A stretch of DNA of 64,000 nt from Patiria miniata (taxonomy: Eukaryota > Echinodermata > Asteroidea > Valvatida > Asterinidae). The stretch is taken from the NCBI RefSeq assembly GCF_015706575.1, contig NW_024037063.1:19778927-19842926 (forward strand). The letters are read 5' to 3'. Shown piece after piece: positions 48,832 through 59,149 of this stretch; the first letter of the stretch is position 1; every line of letters starts with the position of its first letter. Position numbers and translations under genes: made by a program. The notes under the pieces are model-generated. The model was given only the letters and a program-made list of their open reading frames with translations. It did no database searches and was not told the DNA's origin.

Positions 48832-48949
48832 GTAAATACCGGTACTGTTAGCTTAATTATCCTTGGTATTGAACCCTTGTGAACGATCTAGTCCAAAATT
48901 CCAAAATCTGAAAACGTGGCGTCCAGAAATTGGGCATATTCGACCGGTG

Positions 48950-49017
48950 TCAGGTCAACTGGCCGACTCACCCCTGGCCGACTCACCCCTGGCCGACTCA
49001 CCCCTTACCGACTTGTG
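48950..49017. repeat. minisatellite, 15-base unit CTGGCCGACTCACCC
   Basis: Three near-identical 15-base units plus two diverged ones. Followed directly by ACAACTACAGAATGCAGGGCC, whose inverse occurs at 50521-50543 just before the next array of this family. Confidence 0.8.
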
Positions 49018-49104
49018 GTACAACTACAGAATGCAGGGCCACTTCACTCTACATCCGCGCCTCCGTACGGCGGCGTGGAGCCGCAGACGACCTACTGTAC
49101 CTTC

Positions 49105-50033
49105 TAGCTGGAGTTACCCAGCCCTGAGTTTTATCATTGGGTTGTCATTTAGGGCTGGAGCGCATTTTTCTCAAAACTTGTAGTATTTGCAAACATTTTT
49201 GGAAAATGTTCAATTTTGTCCCCGTTACACACTAATTGCAACTGCAACTCACCCCAAACTTGCCTGGAATAACCATTACACAGGTCCTTGAAGTAAAAAA
49301 CAATCCACGATGTAGATTCAGCCTACAATTGCAGTGAAAACAGGAGGAATAACCGCTAACCTGACAACCTTGCTGGCATGGCCAGGACCGCAATTGGTTT
49401 GTGCACAAAAAAAATTGTGTACAATGAATGGCGGTCGATTGTCAGGCACAGAGCGCTGTCAACTACTCGTTTTTGCCGGCTGTGCTGGGTGTGGCGCATG
49501 ACGTCACGCGGAAGCGTAACACCCGATGACTGTTTCATGCACAATCGGTTGCGGTTCCAGTACCAAAGCTGTGATGCGAGTGGTAAACCTCATAGTAGTG
49601 CATGAAATAGTCATCGGGTGTTACGCTTCCGCGTGACGTCATGCGCCAACACCCAGCGCAGCCGGCAAAAACGAGTAGTTGACAGCGCTCTGTGCCTGAT
49701 AATCGACCGCCATTCATTGTACACAATTTTTTTTTGTGCACAAACCAATTGCGGTCCTGGCCATGCCAGCAAGGTTGTCAGGTTAGCGGTTATTCCTCCT
49801 GTTTTCACTGCAATTGTAGGCTGAATCTTCATCGTGGATTGTTTTTTACTTCAAGGACCTGTGTAATGGTTATTCCAGGTTTGGGGTGAGTTGCAGTTGC
49901 AATTAGTGTGTAACGGGGACAAAATTGAACATTTTCCAAAAATGTTTGCAAATACTACAAGTTACGAGAAAAACTCGCTCCAGCTCTAAATGACAACCCA
50001 ATGATAAAACTCAGGGCTGGGTAACTCCAGCTA
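49105..50033. mobile_element. 929-bp foldback element with 9-bp target duplication
   Basis: The element begins TAGCTGGAGTTACCC and ends with its reverse complement, and the arms (over 400 bases each) are almost perfectly complementary around a short unmatched centre near 49560-49595. The flanking bases TGTACCTTC occur at 49096-49104 and again at 50034-50042, a 9-bp target duplication. Long inverted arms plus a 9-bp duplication are typical of Mutator-like or FB-type elements. No transposase is visible. The near-identity of the arms implies recent insertion. Confidence 0.9.
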
Positions 50034-50042
50034 TGTACCTTC

Positions 50043-50375
50043 GAGAATTGCGACCTCTTTCGGCACGCGTCTCTGCGACTCCGCGTCTCCACGACTCCGC
50101 ACCTCATCGGCCCGCGTCTCTGCGACTCCGCGTCTCTGTGACTCCGCGACTCCAGTGCTCCGCGACTCCAGTGCCTCGTCGCCCTCCTCCCGTCCTTTGC
50201 GAGGAAATTAAAAATGGATATGGATGCTTCGTTCTAAAAAAACAACGCAGAGAATTGCGCCCTCTATGGTGGCGCACGTCTCTGCGACTCCGCGACTCCA
50301 GTGCCCCGCATCTCGTCTCTGCGACTCTGCGACTCCGCGCCTCCGCGACTCCGTGGCTCCGTGTCCCCGACACAT
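50043..50375. repeat. GCGACTCCGCGTCTC repeats in a duplicated block
   Basis: GAGAATTGCGACCTCTTTCGG then TCTCTGCGACTCCGCGTCTC-type units; the same arrangement restarts at 50251 with GAGAATTGCGCCCTCTATGG. Units are 8-10 bases and degenerate. The long minus-strand open frame over this block (50628-50104) is a by-product of the repeat. Confidence 0.8.
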
Positions 50376-50542
50376 TTAAAGTGCGCCCTCCCTTCCGATC
50401 ATTGATGAGAAGACAAGTGCATTCGCTGTAATATATTATTATATTGTAGCCTATTACTCCTATCCTCACATCGCCGGCCTCGATCCACGCCTCCAAGCAG
50501 AAAAAAACCCTTGCTCCGGCGTGGCCCTGCATTCTATAGTTG

Positions 50543-50705
50543 CTCCCGACTTGCCCCCTGACCGACTCGCCCCTTACAAGCTCGCCCCCTTGCCGACTCG
50601 CCCCCTTGCCGACTCGCCTCCTAGCCAACTCACACCCTCGCCAACTCGCCTCCTAGCCGACTCACCCCCTGACCAATCGCCCCCTGACCAACTTGCCCCC
50701 TGGAA
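50543..50705. repeat. minisatellite, 15-16-base unit CCCCCTTGCCGACTCG
   Basis: About ten units such as TGACCGACTCGCCCC, TTGCCGACTCGCCCC, CTAGCCGACTCACCC. Same family and strand as 48950-49017; opposite strand to 51373-51512. Confidence 0.85.
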
Positions 50706-51372
50706 AATGATGCACCATACGGGGACATTGTAAAAAAAATAATAAAGACAGAAGAGGGAAACACAGAGGGTCCAGCAAATCAGCTTCGTTATCTGAGTTT
50801 TGGGATTGAACTATCACGATTGCGCAATTCAAAATTTGGTTCTGAAAGTTCCATTACTGAGCCTCTTTTATAACTTTTTCAAAACAGTTCGGTATGTTTG
50901 ATAAGAACACCACTAAACCAAAAAATGAAAAACATTTTTTTGATTTTTCAAATATACATCATTAATTCTAAAAATATTTTTAATGAAACGGAGGACCCAG
51001 AGTTGAGATTTACAAATTATGTCATTGACAAACGGTGAACGCAGGTATACCTGCCGCGCGCCAGCACCCACCGGTACCTGGCCTGCCGCGCGCCGGCAGT
51101 CACTGTGAACACTACGCGCACAGGCCCAACGGGCCCAATGCCACGGGCACTCCGCGAAAAATCACGCTGCGCTATATCAGTAAAGCTGTGCTAAGGTGTT
51201 TCCAACCCAAATTCTTTATAAAGGATTAATAGTTTTTTGCATTGGTATCGGAAATCTTTCAAACTGACGTTTGAATAATTTGGCTCCATTAAGTTTCACG
51301 TTGCGACTGGCCTGGGCAAATTGCTCCACTGTCTTTATTCTTATTTTACGATGTACGGTGCTTAATTTTTAA

Positions 51373-51512
51373 GGGGACGAGTCGGTCAGGGGGTGAGTCG
51401 GCTAGGAGGCGAGTTGGCAAAGGGGCGCGTCGGCTAGGGCCGAGTCAGCCAGGGGGCGAGCTTGTAAGGGTTGAGTCGGTCAGGGGGCGAGTCGGTCAGG
51501 GGGTGAGTTGAC
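51373..51512. repeat. minisatellite, same family, inverted
   Basis: About nine units such as GAGTCGGTCAGGGGGTGAGTC, GGCTAGGAGGCGAGTTGG, GTCAGGGGGCGAGTCGG. The sequence just outside (GTTGACCTGCAATCATTCGAC) is similar to the inverse of the outer flank of the first array (ATTCGACCGGTGTCAGGTCAAC), suggesting a foldback with minisatellite arms. Confidence 0.8.
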
Positions 51513-51706
51513 CTGCAATCATTCGACCGAGTGAACACATGCGTGTATACGACAGCCATGATGCAATTTTCAGCTGCTGTAAATTTATAGCTTTTGATGG
51601 TCTGCATGAGACAAATGCCATTTCATTTTGTGAAAATTGTCTAGAATGTACTTGCAAATCGAACAGTTATTAAACTAAACTGTGAACATTTTCCAATTTG
51701 GAGGGA

Positions 51707-52357
51707 ATCCAGATGCTACTTCCGTGGTGTTGTGTACAAAGTCTATGGAGAGTTGAGTGCATTTTCAAAGTATTTTCGGTTATCGTATCTTCAAGACACC
51801 TCTCTTTTTACGTGTTTGGTTCAAAACTGACTTGTGCAGATCACTGTCCAGTACCAAAGTGACTTTTGAAGATGACTTTTGCAGGCTAAAGCAGTCTTTT
51901 TTTGGAAAAAATGTTGCAACCTGACCGTCCTGACGCCACTTTTTTCTTCATATATCATCTCAATGAAGGTCAGTATTTGCAAAAATGACGATAAGACATG
52001 AATCTGGGACTCAGAAACGTTTCCAATTTTGTTTGGAAATACTTAGAAAATGCAATTGACTCACAATTTTCTTGATTCTCCATACACTTTGTACACAACA
52101 ACCGCTGATGTGGCATCAGGTTGCAACATTTTTTTTCCATTTTTCTTCAGATTAACTCATATTTGGTGTAAGTTTGAAATGCACTTTCAAGGAATATTTA
52201 ACTTTCCTACCTTTCCCACTTTTTTTCATCAAATCAGTCATTGCAAAAATGTTGAAATGATGCATGTATCTGGGACTGAGAAACATTTCCAATTTTGTTG
52301 GAAAATACTTTGAAAATGCAACCGACTCTCCATAGACATTGTACACAACCGGAGGTG
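51707..52357. mobile_element. foldback element with GTTGTGTACAAAGTCTATGG arms
   Basis: The left arm (51707-51777) and right arm (52290-52357) are inverted copies of a 65-70 base motif starting ATCCAGACGCCACNTCC and containing TTGTGTACAAAGTCTATGG and TGCATTTTCAAAGTATTTT. A further inverted arm copy lies inside at about 52020-52110, and a single extra arm in plus orientation at 54341-54387. Confidence 0.7.
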
Positions 52358-52507
52358 GCGTCTGGATACAACATTCTTGCCTTCATGTCTTATCAACGTC
52401 ATTTCTGCTACGACTGACATTCATTGAGATATTATATGATGAAAAAAGTGGTATCAGGATGCAATATTCTTTCCTCCAAATTAAATTGCAACATTCTTTC
52501 CACCAAT

Positions 52508-53032
52508 TTAAAGGGAAGATACAACATTTGCAAACATCAAAAAACAAAATGATCAAATTATCACGAAATACTTTACTGGACTGTTAGGGATGACAGTGTC
52601 TAATGCATTCTGTAAATTCATTGCTTCAGGACAGGTGTGCTGACGTTTTCAAGTAAAGTGGTATTTTTGTATCAATTTCCAACGTTGGAGAAGACTGGCT
52701 TTTAAAAAAAAAAAAAATCAAATTTTTTCGTGTTTAGTTATTCCGCATTTTCTTTGTGAACTGAGGAGTAAAAGCCAGCTACATGAACAGTACATGTAGA
52801 CTGATTCTCTGACCTTATAATTCCCAATGACTAAAATTGCTCCGTTTCATATCAAGTGGGGTCAGGGAACCAGACAACAAGAACATGATTGGTTTTCTTT
52901 GTTTTTCCAGCATCTACGAACCCAAAACGTGAAACAAGTGAGTGTAACAATATTTGCTGTAACATACTAATCCTGCAAATCCATTTATTTCTGAAAATTA
53001 CAGCAAAAACAAATGTTGTACATTCCCTTTAA
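52508..53032. mobile_element. TTAA-flanked element family B, copy
   Basis: TTAA at both ends, tips AAAGGGAAGATACAACATTTG and CAAATGTTGTACATTCCCTTT. Inverted in orientation relative to the copy at 25919. It carries a 12-base perfect palindrome TCCAACGTTGGA at 52678-52689 where other copies have a longer hairpin. Confidence 0.85.
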
Positions 53033-53337
53033 AGGTACATTACAATGAGTCTATCATATGTAATTTATGCATTTTGTTCGTTTAAAGCAACAAAAGTGCT
53101 CAAAATTTAAAGAAGGGTGCTGAACAACTAACCTGATGAAGTTTCAGCTCAGATTCTAGCTGTATATTTCAAGAAAAACAACATTCTAGGATAGTTGCTG
53201 AATCATATTTTGAATTGGGCCTGAATTCAGCATCCGAGACACATTTTCACTGACCTGATTGCAGCTACGCCTACGTGATGATAGTCAACGCTTGCACGTG
53301 CTTCGTCAAATTAAACAAAACGAACTACTAACGGAAA

Positions 53338-53373
53338 TTTCCAACGATGCGTCTTTATACGCATCGTTGGAAA
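53338..53373. repeat. perfect hairpin, 15-bp stem, 6-base loop
   Basis: TTTCCAACGATGCGT, loop CTTTAT, then ACGCATCGTTGGAAA, with no mismatch. It lies in the 500-base spacer between two TTAA-family elements and resembles the CCAACG-type hairpins inside them, so it may be a remnant of the same family. Confidence 0.8.
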
Positions 53374-53533
53374 GGCCTTCTTTTGTTGATTTCTTCAAAA
53401 TTACAGCTTGCCAGAAAGAATAATTTCACAGGGACTTCAGTTCCCGTACTATCTTTCAACCAAGTATGTTTTTCAACAATAATTACGTCAGTTCCTTTTT
53501 GGATAGCTGCAAATGATGGACTGTAGCTTTAAT

Positions 53534-54057
53534 TTAAAGGGAAAATACAACATTTGCAAACATCAAAAAATAAAACTACCACATCATTTTGAAATACCTT
53601 GCTGGACTGTTAGTGAATGACAGTGTAAAGCATTCTGTAAAATCATGGCAACGGGTACACTGTCATTTTCAAGAAAAGTGGTATTTTTGTATCAATTTTC
53701 AACGCTGATCGGCCGATCAGCGTTGGAAAAAACTGGCTTTTTTTTTCAAATACTGGCCCGAATTGACCTTCGCACTTGTTTGCTATCGATTACAAACCTA
53801 TCAACGGGTACGAGCCAGCTAGACTGGTTCCCTGACCTTACAATTCCCCAATGTATGTAAACTGCTCTGTTTCTTCTTATATGGAGTCAGGGAACCAGAC
53901 TACAGGAAAATGATTGTTTTTCTTGGTTTTTATAGCATTTTCGAACCCAATACCTCAAAAAAGTCAGTGTAACTATATTTGCTATATATTTCCAACCCCC
54001 CAATTCCATCCATTTCTGAAAATTACAGTAAAAGCAAATGATGTATATTCCCTTTAA
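53534..54057. mobile_element. TTAA-flanked element family B, copy
   Basis: TTAA at both ends, same orientation as the copy at 52508 and separated from it by 500 bases. A perfect 26-base palindrome centred between 53712 and 53713 (CAACGCTGATCG/GC/CGATCAGCGTTG) sits in the left third. Its right end is 80 bases from the coding exon at 54137. Confidence 0.85.
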
Positions 54058-54136
54058 CAAATTAATTTAAAAGTGGATATCAAAACGGCCACTGGGCAAT
54101 TTTTTTTAATATCATTTTTTTTCTTCTAAATTGCAG

Positions 54137-54260
54137 TAAGGCTTACACCCCCTCCCCGCTACTGAAGGCAGAACACAGAGGTTACTGGACAGGAGCCTGG
54201 TTGCCAGCTGTAGAGGAATTCGTTGTTGTGAAAATGCATCATTCAAACGTTATACCCAAG
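54137..54260 (+). CDS. internal exon of the unknown plus-strand gene
   Basis: 124 bases between acceptor TTCTAAATTGCAG and donor CCCAAG/GTGAGC, phase 2 in and phase 0 out. It reads KAYTPSPLLKAEHRGYW, TGAWLPAVEEFVVVKMHH and SNVIPK, a protein-like composition rich in W, H and charged residues. Its outgoing phase matches the next exon at 59986. No family recognised. It starts only 80 bases after the end of a TTAA-flanked transposon copy. Confidence 0.6.
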
Positions 54261-54539
54261 GTGAGCAAACAATCTGATTGAAGATGATAAATCATATATG
54301 ACAAAGCCATGGATCATGAAAAAGAAATGGCAAGAATGTAGTATCCAGACGCCACTTCTTTGGTTGTGTACAAAGTCTATGCAGAGTCAAAACACATACA
54401 TTGTATTCACCACACAGGGTTCCATACATATCGGCATGACTTTTCCACGTCAAAGTAACCGGTGGGATTTTCCACATCACTACATACTACATTGTGGGAA
54501 TTCTCTGCCTGGACACAGGTCACCCACTTCGCTCTACTA

Positions 54540-55045
54540 GCAAGCCTGCCACTTCACTGCGGGGTGATCGTGGCGTGTTACGCATGCCCCTTCATGGTCC
54601 TGCTCGCGATCTCGCTCAGACTCGAGAGATCAACGCCCTAACCCTAACCTTAACCCAAGACTACACCGCGGGGGGAAAGCAGCATGCTACGCACACACCT
54701 TCGTGGTCCTGCTCGCGATCCCGCTCGGACTCAAAAGATCAACGCCCTAACCCTAAACCATGACTACACTGCGGGGTGGATGCAGTGTGTTATGCACGCC
54801 CCTTCATGGTCCTGCTCACGATCCTGCTCGGACTCCAGATATCAACGCCCTAACCTACATGTAGCTAACCCATGACTACACTGCGGGGGGGGGGGGGGGG
54901 GGGGGGGGGGGGGTACGCGGCATGTTACTCACGCCCCTTCATGGTCCCGCTCGTGATCCTGCTCGGACTCAAGAGATCAACGCCCTAACCCTAACCCAAG
55001 ACTACACTGCAGGGTGGATGCAACGTGCTACGCACACCCTTCAGG
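54540..55045. repeat. tandem array, about four units of about 120 bases with telomere-like CCCTAA
   Basis: Each unit has CACTGCGGGG, a CATGTTACGCACGCCCCTTC-like block, TGGTCCTGCTCGCGATCCCG, CTCGGACTCAAGAGATCAAC and GCCCTAACCCTAACC. One unit contains a run of 29 G at 54885-54913. A single diverged unit piece recurs at 55757-55802. Confidence 0.9.
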
Positions 55046-56315
55046 GCTCGAATTTCATGGAAAAAAAAGCAATAGATAGCAGGTCTAGTAACTGAAAAAT
55101 CTTACTGGACATGAACTTTTTTTACAAGACCTGTGTCATCAATGAGAAAAAAACAACATTTTGTACTATGTGACAGGAATACAACAAAATGCTGTGTACG
55201 AGTCACCCGTTTCGTGTGTGCACTTGTTGGCTAGTTCCCCTGGAGAATTAGTTTAGTTCTCTTGCCTGCGGGCACGGTCTTTTGCTTTGTAAAAGTCTGG
55301 GAACTAGACCGTACAACTAATTCCAATGCAGTACAGGGATTCTGCTTGTCTGCCTGCAGTGAACCTGAACGTTTAATTGGGAGATGCAGCGGTAATATAA
55401 ATACAACGTATTGCTAACAATCTAAGTTGTGGTTGCGTGACATCGTACCAACGGAGCATCAACGTACATGTACTGTATGTATGTACATATGTCTGCAACC
55501 GGCATGACTGGTGCCTTGGCCAGGCAGCTTCGTTGCGTTTCGGCACAGCACAGGGAGTTTTTGGGTCGGTATTTTAATTAATCAAGTAATGAACTCGAAG
55601 CACGCTATTAATCAGACCAATCATTTTGTTTATATACCCGGTAGTGCAAGGGAAAAAAACACTAGACAGCCGGACTAGTGCAGTCACACACAGCACTAGA
55701 CCGACACTGAAATCACTAGACACGGTTGACAGTCCAGTGGGTATTTCGAGCCCTGTCCTTCATGGTCCTGCTCCCGATCCCGCTTGGATTCAAGAGATCA
55801 AAGCCAGGGCGGACATCCATATCCTCATGATAACCTAGGGTTTGAATCTTTTCAGACCATTCCACATCTCCCGGGTCCTCTCCCCCTTCTGGTCACTCAT
55901 TTGATGAAGGCAGCCTCTCCTATTTCCAGCGGACGAATCTTACAGTGGCAGCAGTGGATGAGTATTTAGAGCTCAGTTGAACCTACATATATGTACGTAC
56001 CTTCATACTGCAGAGAGAATGGATAGAATGTGCACAGATATTATCAATGAAGCTTTCAAGCAGGTTCAAGCTACAGCCACTCTCGCTAATTAGACAATGG
56101 TTATCAGGCTTGTTTTAATGATAGAAATGAAACATACTCTGAAATGTTTTTTTTTTTTTCGACCCCTACATTGTCTTCCGAAGGCAAGGACTTACTCATA
56201 AAAAATCTCCAACTGCACAAAGGTTTGATATTCGAAGGCCAAAACACAGGAAAGAAGAATTTCTGCCTTGGACCACCACCTGCATCTTGGGGCCAAGGTA
56301 GCTTCTTCCTCCATT
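55046..56315. other. intron of the unknown plus-strand gene, little recognised
   Basis: One diverged unit of the 54540 array at 55757-55802; otherwise no repeat or exon seen. Confidence 0.4.
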
Positions 56316-57054
56316 CTGCACCCAATTTTATTAAACTCATCGTAACTTACGATGCATCGCAGCAATGCAACGCATCGTATCCCTACGATGCGTCGCAGCT
56401 GCGAGGCGTCCTGCGATCCATTTCACAAAGTACGTGGTAAATGCGACGCGTCGTAGGTGTATTTATAGCACAACTACTAGGTGACTGTTTTATGTATTTA
56501 GTCAGCGTACAGTAAATTGTCGTCTGATATTCAACAAAACGTTGTTGAATCTCCGCTCGAAATTTGTTAAAACGTAAAACAAAATGGTTTTTAAAGGAAA
56601 ACAGGCTCTCAGTGGACTTCACCCAATTTCATCAAACTCTTCGTAACTTACGATGCAACGTTGCGACGTGTCACATGTCGTAACTCGAGTTGCCACGCGT
56701 CGCAACGCTTCGTGAATTTGGGTGCAGTATAGCTATTTTGAAATTTCAACTGCAGCAATATTCCAGGCTAATCCATACTCAATGAATTTTCTATTTACAA
56801 CTTTACACACATTGCCTTGGTATTATAATCTCGTTTATGTAATGTTTATGGCATTAAACTGGCTAAGAAAAGGACTCTTCCTATTTTGCGATAACCACTA
56901 GACATGTCGTAACTTGCGACGTGTTTTAAGCCATTGTGAAGGAACTTATGACGCGTTCAACTCATCGCATTTTTCGTGAAATGGATGATACGACGCGTCG
57001 CGACTTGTGACGAGTTACACATTGTAACTGGAGTTGCTTCGTGAAATTGGGTGC
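56316..57054. mobile_element. nested foldbacks with CACCCAATTT ends
   Basis: The outer left end (56318, GCACCCAATTTTATTAAACTC) pairs with the outer right end (57054, GAAATTGGGTGC). An inner pair, left at 56625 and right at 56727, has the same tips and encloses only about 100 bases. Interiors are rich in GATGCGTCGCAG / CGTAACTTACGATGC words in both orientations. Non-coding. Confidence 0.7.
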
Positions 57055-57724
57055 TGTTGTCTTTTGCCCGCACATGATGCTATGGAGATCCCTCTTTGTC
57101 TGATGTGAATATTGCCAGAGATGTTCCATTTGTTAGACGAATTTTTGTCTTAGGGAATGTGGGATCCACTTCTAAGGTTCTAAGGACTGCCTGCTAGATC
57201 TTTCCCTGGGAGGGGGTGATCTATTGACAACAGGTTTGATGAGACCATGGTGCAAGAAGCTAAACGTCTCAAGACCGGATATGAGTTGGATCTTCGTCTC
57301 AACGCTCCGCTGGCCAGCCAGTCCAGTTAGAAGAAACCAAGACCTGTTTTAATAATAACTAAGGTCCATCTTACCAGCCCAGGAGTAATAAGGTCAGTCT
57401 TCTTTATCTTCCGTGACCTGCTTTAGGAGACAGTCCCCCCCCCCCACATCTGCGCGACCCTTCAAGTCCAGGAGGTTGCGAGCTCACAAGGGCTTCTGAC
57501 TGCAGCAGAGTACTTGTAGTCCCCCCTTGGGGTCCAGCATGGTTGTCTTGCAGACTTCAGCCAGAGGTGATTCACATTAACCTCAGACATCTGGGTTCTT
57601 CAGACCATCTCCTTGGGGTATAACTGGAATTCACCAGCACTCCTCCTGTACAACTTCCTGGACGACCAACTCCTGTTCCCACAGACCCAACGTCATCATG
57701 CCAGGCTGCTTTAAAGAACGAATT

Positions 57725-58210
57725 TGATGCGATGCGATGCGAGGATGCAGCCTAACCTACACCAACTCGGACTTGGTCGCCACCCTTCACTCTTCCTTAT
57801 CCAGCTTTAGGGTCCTCAGCTCCCCTGTGTCACTAAGACCAACATCCCGCCGCAGCGTGTCCATGTACGTGGCTCGTCTCCGCCCCCTCCCTGGCAGTTC
57901 CATGAGTCAGCTCCCACAGGATGGTGTTGTGGGCTGCTAGCTCCGGGTGGCGGATGCAATGGCCTGCCAGAGCCATCCCGCTCTCCCTGATCTTGTCTGA
58001 GATTTGTGGAAGGCCTCTGTGAAGGTCGATGTTGCTGATGTGTACTCTCCAGGAGACATTCAGAGCCATGCGCAGCATCCTGGTGTAGACGCCATCAAGG
58101 GATTTCTCCTGCTTTACAGTGAGGGTCCATGATTCAGCACCGTTAAGCAGCACTGACTTGACTGTCACTTCAAAGAGTCGCCTCTTGAGGTCGTCGCTGA
58201 GCTTCTTTAA
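57725..58210 (-). pseudogene. LINE reverse-transcriptase ORF, C-terminal fragment (decayed)
   Basis: On the minus strand the frame 58168-57833 reads SVLLNGAESWTLTVKQEKSL, DGVYTRMLRMALNVSW, LPQISDKIRESGMALAGHC and HPELAAHN, the well-known C-terminal region of RTE/jockey-like LINE polyproteins (pattern: SVLLYG-ESWTLT...RMLRMALNVSW...RRLRLAGHCVRHPE). After a frameshift near 57890 it continues as RRRATYMDTLRRDVGLSD and ELRTLKLDKEE and then hits a stop. No polymerase core (YADD) is present, so this is a 5'-truncated dead copy. Confidence 0.85.
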
Positions 58211-58648
58211 AGAACGAATTCAACTCACTGAGGGAAATGCCATCATTCTACTTGCACTCCCAGCTGGATCCACTCTCCACATCACTGCACCATGCACCGG
58301 CCTGAATTTGATTCTGTTGCTACTGGACACTGCTTTTATACAGCCATGCATCATTGCACTAATTGGAATTCTGCACATTCCTGCATCCATGATTTGAAAA
58401 ACCCATGAATTGCTCATGTGACAGATACAGCGGGAGACCCAACCTCTGTTGAAGTCATCCATACACTGAACTAGCAAAACTACATTTATCTCAGCAACCG
58501 AATGTGCTGTCTTCATGACATTTTCAGTATTTGAAAGAAAAAAACTCTTGGCTTTAATCTGATATCCAAAACATGAACATTCACGGATCACGTTTTTGAA
58601 AGAGGCAAATGTTTCAGGGTTGCATTTTTCTTTAAATCACCCCAGGTA

Positions 58649-59149
58649 CACCGGGTGAGTAAAAAAAAAAACGAAACCCAAATGTCGGGACCATTGTTTT
58701 AGTGAAGTTCTGCATGTACCACTTTCAAAATCTAGGATTGGAAAGCTCAATTCATAAGCTTTCGCTAGTACAAGAATCATTCAAATCACTCATGTACTTT
58801 TCAAGTTACAGACTTTTAAATACAACCACCGTTTTAAAGTTCTGTCCACAGATCAAAAGTGTTCTTTCAGCAAAACGAAAACACATCACATAGGGATGTG
58901 TGTGAATTGTTTTCAGTTTTCTAAAAGAACACACACCTTTTGTGTGATCCATGGACAGAACTTTAAAACGGTGGTTGTGTTTAAAATTCTGTAACTTGAA
59001 AAGTACGTAAGTGATTTGAATGATTCTTGTACTAAAAGAAAGCTGATGAATTGGGCTTTCATATCCTAGATTTTGAAAGTGCTACATGCAGAACTTCAAT
59101 AAAACAATAGTCCCGACATTTGGGTTTCGTGTTTTTTTTACTCACCCTG
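58649..59149. mobile_element. palindromic MITE family A, copy 3
   Basis: 501 bases flanked by TA, with ends CACCGGGTGAGT and ACTCACCCTG. Same internal landmarks and palindromic architecture as copies 1 and 2, with a few small deletions in the left arm. It lies in the intron between the exons at 54137 and 59986. Confidence 0.9.

Noticed and set aside
49356..49889. open frames on both strands around 49.4-49.9 kb
   Set aside because: They are mirror images in the arms of the 929-bp foldback.
50104..50628. 174-codon minus-strand open frame rich in R, G and E
   Set aside because: Produced by the GCGACTCC and CCGACTCGCCCC repeats, which stay open in several frames; not a gene.
54494..54875. overlapping plus-strand frames with repeated CSRSRSD words
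   Set aside because: They translate the 120-base tandem array; repetition, not protein coding.
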